From the NCBI GenBank assembly GCA_937894355.1, contig CALCRD010000387.1, forward strand, positions 1 through 5,710: a DNA stretch of 5,710 nucleotides, written 5' to 3'. Origin of the DNA: an uncultured Bacillus sp. GTDB lineage: Bacteria > Bacillota > Bacilli > Bacillales > Cytobacillaceae. This document shows positions 1 through 5,059 of this stretch, piece by piece; the stretch's first letter is position 1, and each line of letters starts with the position of its first letter. A model generated the notes under the pieces. The model saw only the letters and a list, made by a program, of their open reading frames with translations, was not told the origin of the DNA and ran no database searches. Made by a program: the position numbers and the translations under genes.

Positions 1-133
1 TAAAGGAAACACGAAGTGCGGTCTTCACTTCGATGTTGACTTATCGTAGGGAGATAAAATCCAAAAGCCGATTTTACTAGATTGGCGGAAGTTCACTAGA
101 CGCTAGGACGCTTGCGCTAGACACTAATCTAGT
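1..133. repeat. Palindrome-rich noncoding stretch, possible degraded intergenic repeat
   Basis: No credible gene is seen in positions 1-253. Positions 1-133 are dense in inverted repeats: CGAAGTG (12-18) with CACTTCG (26-32); TAAAATC (55-61) with GATTTTA (70-76); and CTAGATT (77-83) with AATCTAG (126-132), the last enclosing further CTAG/GCG-rich symmetry. The motif GCGCTAGAC at 114-122 recurs exactly at 5009-5017, at the right end of the large palindrome on the other side of the operon, and CTAG precedes it in both places. I infer that both ends of the operon carry related Bacillaceae-style intergenic repeat sequence, the left one degraded or of another subtype. The short plus-strand open frames reaching positions 49 and 80 have no recognisable product. 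Confidence 0.4.
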
Positions 134-166
134 TTCAAAAAACTTATACTTTCTTTACTGTTTAGA

Positions 167-199
167 GAAGGGGGTGGTACTTCCCCCCCTTCGATTTTT
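167..199 (+). terminator. Rho-independent terminator, best on plus strand
   Basis: GAAGGGGG (167-174) pairs perfectly with CCCCCTTC (185-192) across a 10-nt loop, followed by GA and five T residues (195-199). The T-tract makes this a plus-strand terminator, presumably for a convergent gene ending left of the window. Read on the minus strand the same stem lies about 60 nt after the badH-like stop codon, but its tail (TCTAAAC) is poor in U. It could still end the operon inefficiently. No better minus-strand terminator is visible between 1 and 253. Confidence 0.6.
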
Positions 200-253
200 G
201 TCAGGAAATTTCTTTCATGGTTTGGATGTTTCTGTTACAAATCTCGAAATCTA

Positions 254-1003
254 TTAACACATTGTCAAGCCACCGTTGACAGAAAGGGTTTGCCCGGTTA
301 CGTATTCTGCTTCCTCTGATGCAAAATAAGCCACAGCATTAGCTATATCACTAGGTTGCGCTAAGCGTCTTAATGGAATGGCTTTTTCAAGTGCAGCGGC
401 AATACCTTGATTGTATGAACCAATTTCTTGAAACAGCGGGGTGTCCGCAGGTCCAGGTGCGATAATATTGACATTAATTTTGTGTCTAGCCATTTCACGA
501 GCTAATGTTTTTGTAAAAGCAATAACTCCGCCTTTAGCTGCCGAGTAAACTGCTTCACCACTAGAGCCAACACGTCCTGAATCAGAAGCAATATTAATGA
601 CCTTTCCATAGCCATTTTCAATCATTTTAGGCAAAATTTCCTTGCATGTATGAATCTGCCCCATTAAATTAATATCTAGAATCGTTCTCCAGGTGCTTGG
701 TTCACTTTTTAAAAATGGCTCAATTTTGTCCCAGCCAGCGTTATTCACTAGTACATCGATTTTCCCATAATGATTTAGCGCGACAGCAACTGCTTCTTGC
801 ACGCTTTCCAAAATAGTTACATCACAATACACAGCAATAGCCTCACCGCCTTCATTGTTTATTAATGAGACGGTTTCATATGCGTTTTTAATATTTACAT
901 CTGTTACAATAATTTTCATTGACTTAGCAGCGCTCAGTGTTCTAGCAATCTCTCTGCCAATCCCTCTTCCAGCTCCTGTAATAAAGGCTACTCTTTCGCT
1001 CAT
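254..1003 (-). CDS. badH: SDR-family 2-hydroxycyclohexanecarboxyl-CoA dehydrogenase, BadH-like
   Basis: A 249-residue classical short-chain dehydrogenase, predicted cytosolic, that would oxidise 2-hydroxycyclohexanecarboxyl-CoA to the 2-keto ester with NAD+. The Rossmann nucleotide motif TGAGRGIG is at residues 9-16. D35 at the end of the second strand favours NAD over NADP. NNAG is at 87-90, the catalytic tetrad is N112, S140, Y153, K157, and PGP is at 183-185. The stretch RVGSSGEAVYSAAKGG and the C-terminus GGLTM resemble BadH of Rhodopseudomonas as I remember it. Length is normal for the family. The ATG at 1003 has GGAGG 7 nt upstream, and the gene begins 35 nt after the ligase stop as last gene of the operon. 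The closest alternative is a FabG-like 3-oxoacyl reductase; substrate assignment rests largely on the neighbours. Confidence 0.8.
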   Translation of the reverse strand: MSERVAFITGAGRGIGREIARTLSAAKSMKIIVTDVNIKNAYETVSLINNEGGEAIAVYCDVTILESVQEAVAVALNHYGKIDVLVNNAGWDKIEPFLKSEPSTWRTILDINLMGQIHTCKEILPKMIENGYGKVINIASDSGRVGSSGEAVYSAAKGGVIAFTKTLAREMARHKINVNIIAPGPADTPLFQEIGSYNQGIAAALEKAIPLRRLAQPSDIANAVAYFASEEAEYVTGQTLSVNGGLTMC

Positions 1004-1038
1004 ACTGATACCTCCGCAATATAGATTTATTTGAAATA

Positions 1039-2676
1039 TTACTTTTTGTCGGTTATTAATTCGTTAACTAATTCTCTTAGGCGAAACTTTTGAATTTTGC
1101 CGCTTGGAGTTCTTGGAAAGTCTGCTAAAATTTCTAGATGCTCAGGCCAATATTGCTTGGCTACGCCTTTTTTCAAAAGAAATTGTTGCATAGTAGGTAG
1201 GGTCAATGGCGTCATCCCCTGTTTCATGCTAATAAAGGCGCACGCTTTTTCCTGAAGTCTCGGGTCTGGCATGGCGATGATTTGAACAACTGAAACATCC
1301 GGATGTTCATACAAAACATTTTCAACATAAGCAACCGGGATGTTCTCACCACCACGGATGATAATATCTTTATTTCGACCAGAAATTCGGATGTAGCCAT
1401 CCTCGTCCATTACCGCACGGTCACCTGTTAAAAACCACCCATCCTTGTGTTCAGCAAATGTTTGTTCAAGATTTTTCAAGTAACCAACAAACTGGGACGG
1501 CCCTTTGCAGAGGAGATTGCCTTCTTGATTTGGTGCACATGGCTCTCCAAGAAAGTCGACTACCTTCAATTCCATTCCAGGAAACGGAACGCCATCTGTA
1601 TTGGTTAATTTATCTTCAGAATCCTCAAGCTTGGTCAAAGTTACTAAGCCATTTTCCGTTTGCCCCCATCCTGATAAAATCGTGAACGGTACTTTTTGCG
1701 ACGCTTCCCTAACAAGTGATCTGGGGATTGGTGCCCCTAAGGCCACAAATGCTCGCAACGTGTTTAAATCCCGATCCTCAATTCCTTCCAATTGGACAGT
1801 GTCCTGCAGAAATGGAGTTGCCCCAGCTGTAAAAGTAATTCCTTCCTTTTCAACTAATTCAATAAATTCATGAGGATTCCAAATGTCCTGATAAACACCC
1901 GTTCCCGCATAATGTGTCGGTAAGCGAACCCCATAACCAAAGCCGGTTTGATGGGCAAAAGTCGAGGCCATGAACATGGTATCATCGGAGGTTAACCGTA
2001 ATCGCTCAATCCAATAATTCGTGGAGATACACAGTGTATTATGGGTATGCATTACTCCCTTTGGATTTCCAGTGGTTCCGGAGGTGAAAATAATTTCGGT
2101 TACCTCGTTCGGATCATGCGTGATTTCATCCAACACGGCTACGTCTCGACGTTCTTCCCATGGCTCCTCAAGCAAAGCAGCGAATGGCTTCATATGATTC
2201 GGCACCTTATCTCCAACCACAAATATATGCTCAAGGGATGGCCATTGACCCTTAAGTCGGTCAATCATCTCAGGATAGTCAAAGCCTCTGAATTGGTCAG
2301 GAACAACAATCATTTTTGCTTCAGCCATTCCGACCATATAGCCAATTTCGCGATCCCGATAAATTGGAATTAATGGATTGGAAATTGCTCCAATTCTAGT
2401 AACCGCGTAGTGGAGAATAATAAACTCATTCCAGTTAGGCAGTTGAAAGGAAATAACATCCCCTTTTCCAAGGCCTAAGTCCAACAAACCTAAAGCCACC
2501 CGATCAACTAATTGTCCTAATTGCCGATAGGTATAGCGACTCTTTTTATCGATGATCGCTATCTTGTCGGGATTCATTTCAATCGCTTCATTTAAATAAT
2601 CTAGAATCGTTCGATTTGGCCAAATTGACTGGTAGCGTTCCACATATTCTTGACTCAAAATCGTTTCCAATTTCAC
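1039..2676 (-). CDS. aliA: Acyl-CoA synthetase, likely cyclohexanecarboxylate-CoA ligase (AliA-like)
   Basis: A 545-residue adenylate-forming enzyme of the acyl-CoA synthetase class, expected to convert a free ring carboxylate plus ATP and CoA into the CoA thioester by way of an acyl-AMP. The family motifs are intact: phosphate-binding loop FTSGTTGNPKG at 197-207, GWGQTEN at 336-342, LTGD with D419 at 416-419, the hinge segment GRNKDIIIRGGENI at 433-446, and PRTPSGKIQK at 521-530 with K527 as the adenylation lysine. No signal peptide or membrane segment is seen. The start is GTG at 2676, supported by overlapping GGAGG cores ending 7 nt upstream; only 22 nt separate it from the badI-like stop. 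Family membership is certain. The alicyclic substrate is inferred from the flanking badI-, badH- and aliB-like genes; a medium-chain or aryl acid ligase cannot be excluded from sequence alone. Confidence 0.78.
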   Translation of the reverse strand: MKLETILSQEYVERYQSIWPNRTILDYLNEAIEMNPDKIAIIDKKSRYTYRQLGQLVDRVALGLLDLGLGKGDVISFQLPNWNEFIILHYAVTRIGAISNPLIPIYRDREIGYMVGMAEAKMIVVPDQFRGFDYPEMIDRLKGQWPSLEHIFVVGDKVPNHMKPFAALLEEPWEERRDVAVLDEITHDPNEVTEIIFTSGTTGNPKGVMHTHNTLCISTNYWIERLRLTSDDTMFMASTFAHQTGFGYGVRLPTHYAGTGVYQDIWNPHEFIELVEKEGITFTAGATPFLQDTVQLEGIEDRDLNTLRAFVALGAPIPRSLVREASQKVPFTILSGWGQTENGLVTLTKLEDSEDKLTNTDGVPFPGMELKVVDFLGEPCAPNQEGNLLCKGPSQFVGYLKNLEQTFAEHKDGWFLTGDRAVMDEDGYIRISGRNKDIIIRGGENIPVAYVENVLYEHPDVSVVQIIAMPDPRLQEKACAFISMKQGMTPLTLPTMQQFLLKKGVAKQYWPEHLEILADFPRTPSGKIQKFRLRELVNELITDKK

Positions 2677-2698
2677 TTATTACCCTCCTCCTAAAATT

Positions 2699-3499
2699 TT
2701 ATTTTCTAAATTTATTAAAATTGACCGGTCTTTTTTCTAAAAAAGCATTCATCCCTTCTGCCGATTCATCAGTGTTGTAAAACATGGCTAAGCTACCCAT
2801 AGCCAACTGGGAAATCCCTTGAATGCTTGCGCTATCAGCATTGAAGGAATATTTGAGGAATTTAAGTGCTGTCGGGCTCTTTTCTAAGATTTTTTCTGCC
2901 CATTCTTCAGCTGCTTGCTGGAGGTAGTCCGCTGGTACAATTTTGTTTACAAGGCCCATTTCCTTGGCTTCCTGAGCCGAATATTGCTCACACAAATACC
3001 AAATTTCGCGTGCTTTCTTTTCTCCGACCAATCTTGCCAAATAGGCTGAGCCGAAACCAGCATCATAGCTACCTACTTTGGGTCCACTTTGACCAAATTT
3101 CGCTGTTTCTGCTGCGATGGTTAAGTCACAAAGGACATGGAGGACATGTCCGCCACCGATTGCGTAACCATTGACCGCGGCAATTACTGGTTTGGGAATA
3201 TTACGGATCGTTTGATGGAGTGTTTCTATTTCAAGTCCGATACCGCCACCTAATCCTCCGTTATAATCGTAACCACCTTCATCGCCTTTCTCCTTTTGGT
3301 CGCCGCCAGTACAGAATGCTTTTTCACCAGCACCTGTTAAAATAACGACGCCAATTCTGTTATCATCCCAAGCATCACGGAAAGACCAAATTAGTTGATT
3401 AATTGTCTGAGCCCGAAACGCATTATAAACTTGCGGACGGTTAATCGTTATCTTGGCAATCCCATTCGTTTTTTCATAAATAACATCTGTTAGTTCCAT
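2699..3499 (-). CDS. badI: 2-ketocyclohexanecarboxyl-CoA hydrolase, BadI-like (MenB-type crotonase)
   Basis: A 266-residue crotonase-fold protein that would open the ring of 2-ketocyclohexanecarboxyl-CoA to give pimeloyl-CoA. Numbering from the chosen ATG: CTGGDQ at 63-68 and GYAIGGG at 111-117 form the oxyanion-hole region, FGQSGPKVGS is at 135-144 with S144 and D146 in the position of the MenB catalytic Ser/Asp, W167 lies in KKAREIWYLC, and Y241 is in MFYNTDES. A glycine-rich loop lies around 74-88. BadI and MenB (naphthoate synthase) are close relatives, and this protein resembles both. The absence of other menaquinone genes and the presence of badH-, aliA- and aliB-like neighbours favour BadI. 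The longer frame starting at TTG 3514 is rejected because that TTG overlaps the Shine-Dalgarno site itself. Confidence 0.8.
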   Translation of the reverse strand: MELTDVIYEKTNGIAKITINRPQVYNAFRAQTINQLIWSFRDAWDDNRIGVVILTGAGEKAFCTGGDQKEKGDEGGYDYNGGLGGGIGLEIETLHQTIRNIPKPVIAAVNGYAIGGGHVLHVLCDLTIAAETAKFGQSGPKVGSYDAGFGSAYLARLVGEKKAREIWYLCEQYSAQEAKEMGLVNKIVPADYLQQAAEEWAEKILEKSPTALKFLKYSFNADSASIQGISQLAMGSLAMFYNTDESAEGMNAFLEKRPVNFNKFRK

Positions 3500-3506
3500 T
3501 ATGCTT

Positions 3507-3512
3507 ACCTCC
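3507..3512 (-). promoter_or_regulatory. Shine-Dalgarno site deciding the badI-like start
   Basis: On the minus strand GGAGGT lies here, with its GGAGG core 7 nt before ATG 3499. The upstream TTG (3512-3514) that would extend the frame by five residues shares bases with this site, so it cannot be the main start. Confidence 0.85.
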
Positions 3513-3533
3513 AATTTGGATAGTCGTGAGATT

Positions 3534-3580
3534 TGGGTTTCTGGGTTTCTGGGTTTCTGGGTTTCTGGGTTTCTGGGTTT
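3534..3580. repeat. 8-bp microsatellite between aliB-like and badI-like genes
   Basis: Five perfect copies of TGGGTTTC (3534-3573) are followed by a sixth truncated copy running into a T7 tract (3578-3584). In the operon mRNA this reads as CCCAGAAA repeats just after the dehydrogenase stop codon and a run of seven A residues. It sits inside an 86-nt intercistronic gap, against 22 and 35 nt at the other two junctions. The mRNA strand is rich in A and C with little G, so the segment should be largely unstructured. It is noncoding, and copy-number change by slippage would alter only the spacing between the two genes. Confidence 0.95.
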
Positions 3581-3585
3581 TTTTG

Positions 3586-4758
3586 TTACACCGGTTGGCT
3601 CACTTGATACGAGCGATATTCTTTCCCGATTATGTCCTTGGCGATGACCATGATATTGGCTTGGGCGGTTCCATCACCGATTTCTAAGCCAATGACATCA
3701 CGCAATCTTTGCTCATGCGGCATTTCCTTCGTATAAGCATAGTGTCCGTTCAATAATAGACATTCGTGAATTGCCTCTGAGCTATATTTTGGACCTAACC
3801 ATTTCACTGACGCTGATTCCTTTGAATGCTTCAGCCCTTGATCCCGAAGCCAAAGTCCTCGATAAGCCTGCCATTTTATCATCTCTAATTGGGTATGGTG
3901 AGTCACAATAGGGAAGGAAACACCTTGATAAGTAGCTAACGGTTTGCCAAAGGATTGGCGCATTTTTACATGCTCAATCGTTTCATCAAGACTTTGCGAG
4001 GCAGCCCCGACACATTGCAAGCCAATTAACAAGCGGCTTAGGTCAAAGCCATTCATCACTTGGGCAAAGCCTTTATTTTCTAGCCCGATTAAGTACTCCT
4101 CAGGTACCTCAACATCATTTAAGTAAATCGAACCTCGACCTATTGGAATATTTCCCATATCTTCATAACCCTTACATTCAACCCCAGGAAGGTCGGATGG
4201 TACAATGAAAGCACTGATGCCACGATTTCCTAGTTCAGGATTTGTTTTTGCAAAAATAATAAAGGCATCGCCTACGGTTGCTACACTAATTCCGGATTTT
4301 TCTCCATTAAGCACATACACATTTTCTTTATGTACTGCAGTCGTTTTGATTCCACCTGCATCTGTCCCGGCAGCTGGCTCAGTAATGGCGATTCCGACGA
4401 TTTTTTCACCCCTAGCAATTTTAGGAAGCCACTCCTTCTTTAGTTCCTCGCTAGCATGATTGGTAATAATTTCGCCAATCAAAGCATTAAGCATGACCGC
4501 ATAAGTAAGATTAAAATCTCCTCGACCAATTTCTTCTGCAGCAATCCCTGTTGTCACACAATCTGCACCACTGCCACCATACTGGGCGGGAATTCGTAGG
4601 CCATTTACGCCTATGTCCCCTAACTTTTTCCATAAGTGTCGAGGAGTAATTCCCTCTCGATCCCACTTCGTATAATTTGGAAGCAGCTCCTCTTTGGCAA
4701 AATCCTTAAGCATCTTTCGAAAATACTCTTGTTCTTCGGTAAATGAAAAATTCAACAT
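3586..4758 (-). CDS. aliB: Acyl-CoA dehydrogenase, likely cyclohexanecarboxyl-CoA dehydrogenase (AliB-like)
   Basis: A 390-residue FAD-dependent acyl-CoA dehydrogenase, first gene of the operon, expected to form cyclohex-1-ene-1-carboxyl-CoA and pass electrons to ETF. Numbering from ATG 4758: an N-terminal helical domain to about 120, the flavin/substrate signature GIAITEPAAGTDAG at 122-135, a middle beta domain to about 225, and a C-terminal helical domain containing MRQSFGKPLATYQGV at 266-280. The region 338-366 aligns without gaps to the MCAD segment holding the catalytic glutamate; here the equivalent of E376 is aspartate D362 in GDGTAQ, and two glycines of the usual GGxG motif are replaced (GHYAY, 338-342). 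Length is normal. ATG 4758 is preferred over ATG 4764 because only the former has proper ribosome-binding spacing. Family certain; substrate inferred from context. Confidence 0.78.
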   Translation of the reverse strand: MLNFSFTEEQEYFRKMLKDFAKEELLPNYTKWDREGITPRHLWKKLGDIGVNGLRIPAQYGGSGADCVTTGIAAEEIGRGDFNLTYAVMLNALIGEIITNHASEELKKEWLPKIARGEKIVGIAITEPAAGTDAGGIKTTAVHKENVYVLNGEKSGISVATVGDAFIIFAKTNPELGNRGISAFIVPSDLPGVECKGYEDMGNIPIGRGSIYLNDVEVPEEYLIGLENKGFAQVMNGFDLSRLLIGLQCVGAASQSLDETIEHVKMRQSFGKPLATYQGVSFPIVTHHTQLEMIKWQAYRGLWLRDQGLKHSKESASVKWLGPKYSSEAIHECLLLNGHYAYTKEMPHEQRLRDVIGLEIGDGTAQANIMVIAKDIIGKEYRSYQVSQPV

Positions 4759-4765
4759 TGTCATT

Positions 4766-4770
4766 CCTCC
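4766..4770 (-). promoter_or_regulatory. Shine-Dalgarno site deciding the aliB-like start
   Basis: The minus strand reads AAAGGAGGAATGACAATG. The GGAGG core is 7 nt from ATG 4758 but only 1 nt from the upstream ATG 4764, so the inner ATG is the functional start. The same 7-nt distance is found in front of the other three genes. Confidence 0.8.
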
Positions 4771-4777
4771 TTTCGAT

Positions 4778-4805
4778 AGTTTACTAGTTGCAAGTTCCGT
4801 GCCAA
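4778..4805 (-). promoter_or_regulatory. Weak sigma-A-like promoter candidate for the operon
   Basis: On the minus strand TTGGCA (4800-4805) and TAAACT (4778-4783) are separated by 16 nt. The -35 matches consensus at five of six positions and the -10 at four of six. Transcription would start near 4771, leaving a leader of only about a dozen nucleotides that barely includes the Shine-Dalgarno site, so this is a tentative call. No better pair was found between 4765 and 4900. Confidence 0.25.
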
Positions 4806-4809
4806 CTTG
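4791..4809. promoter_or_regulatory. Inverted repeat CAAGTT-N7-AACTTG overlapping the candidate -35
   Basis: Perfect 6-bp arms at 4791-4796 and 4804-4809 flank a 7-nt centre and overlap the possible -35 element. It could be an operator. Chance occurrence is not excluded for arms this short. Confidence 0.25.
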
Positions 4810-4820
4810 TTATTCCAGTT

Positions 4821-4838
4821 CTAGTGAGCGCTCAGTAG
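4821..4838. promoter_or_regulatory. 18-bp near-perfect palindrome, candidate TetR-type operator
   Basis: The sequence CTAGTGAGCGCTCAGTAG is symmetric at 16 of 18 positions, with an uninterrupted 10-bp core TGAGCGCTCA at 4825-4834. Compact palindromes of this kind upstream of acyl-CoA catabolic operons are often bound by TetR-family repressors that respond to an acyl-CoA, such as FadR in Bacillus, although the core differs from the Bacillus FadR half-site TGAATGA. It lies about 60 nt upstream of the aliB-like start and about 15 nt beyond the candidate -35. No regulator gene is present in the window. Confidence 0.4.
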
Positions 4839-4896
4839 CCAATAAACTCGCAAAACGGCAAATATTTCGCAAATGCGCGAAACACAAATGCAAAAA
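4839..4896. other. Intergenic stretch with repeated GCAAA-like words
   Basis: No gene is seen. The plus strand is A/C-rich with recurrent CGCAAA, GGCAAA and TGCAAA words and one short inverted repeat, TTTCGC (4865-4870) with GCGAAA (4877-4882). No convincing promoter or terminator can be assigned. Confidence 0.3.
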
Positions 4897-5017
4897 CGAA
4901 AAGCGGAAGCGGCTTGGTCAGGGGCGACTAGCATAAGACGAGATGGCCTAAAGGTCGGGCTTTGACCTTTTGGACGGATTGGCTTATGACTCGAGCCCCT
5001 AGCCGCTGGCGCTAGAC
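4897..5017. repeat. Large imperfect palindrome, Bacillaceae-style intergenic repeat
   Basis: Nested arms are nearly concentric about position 4960: AAAGGTC (4950-4956) with GACCTTT (4964-4970), CATAAG (4932-4937) with CTTATG (4983-4988), GGGGC (4921-4925) with GCCCC (4995-4999), and GCGGCT (4909-4914) with AGCCGC (5001-5006). The whole could fold as one cruciform or hairpin of about 100 nt. The left edge GAAAAGCGGAAGCG and right edge GCGCTAGAC are of a kind I associate with dispersed noncoding repeats in Bacillus-like genomes; that link is from memory. It encodes no protein. The reading frames through it, including a 74-codon minus-strand one, look spurious. Confidence 0.75.
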
Positions 5018-5020
5018 AAT

Positions 5021-5050
5021 CGAAAAGCGGAAGCGGCTTGGTCAAGGGCT
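5021..5050. repeat. Truncated second copy of the palindromic repeat's left end
   Basis: Positions 5021-5044 are identical over 24 nt to 4897-4920, the left end of the preceding palindrome. Similarity fades within a few bases (GGGGC against AGGGC). The copy therefore contains only the left arm and stops just before the tandem array. The two copies are direct repeats 124 bp apart. Confidence 0.8.
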
Positions 5051-5059
5051 AATAATAAT

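Noticed and set aside
3..80. Plus-strand reading frame possibly ending a gene from the left
   Set aside because: Only 25 codons are visible, the segment is palindrome-rich and nothing in the peptide is recognisable, although the plus-strand terminator leaves room for a gene further left.
1458..2373. Three plus-strand open frames of 75-110 codons inside the ligase gene
   Set aside because: They are antisense to a fully motif-supported CDS and lack recognisable domains.
2699..3499. MenB (naphthoate synthase) as primary name
   Set aside because: Active-site residues would allow it, but there are no menaquinone genes nearby and three neighbours fit the alicyclic ring pathway, so BadI is preferred.
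3500..3514. TTG start extending the badI-like protein by five residues
   Set aside because: The TTG shares bases with the GGAGGT ribosome site of ATG 3499 and has no site of its own.
2866..4459. Plus-strand open frames of 60-102 codons opposite badI- and aliB-like genes
   Set aside because: They are shadow frames of well-supported minus-strand genes; no ribosome sites or family features were seen.
4694..4936. 80-codon plus-strand open frame
   Set aside because: It is antisense to the start of the aliB-like gene and runs into the repeat; the composition is unlike a real protein.
4821..5045. 74-codon minus-strand open frame
   Set aside because: It lies entirely across the control region and the palindromic repeat. 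Its arginine-, proline- and serine-rich product resembles the spurious translations such repeats give, and it has no good ribosome site.
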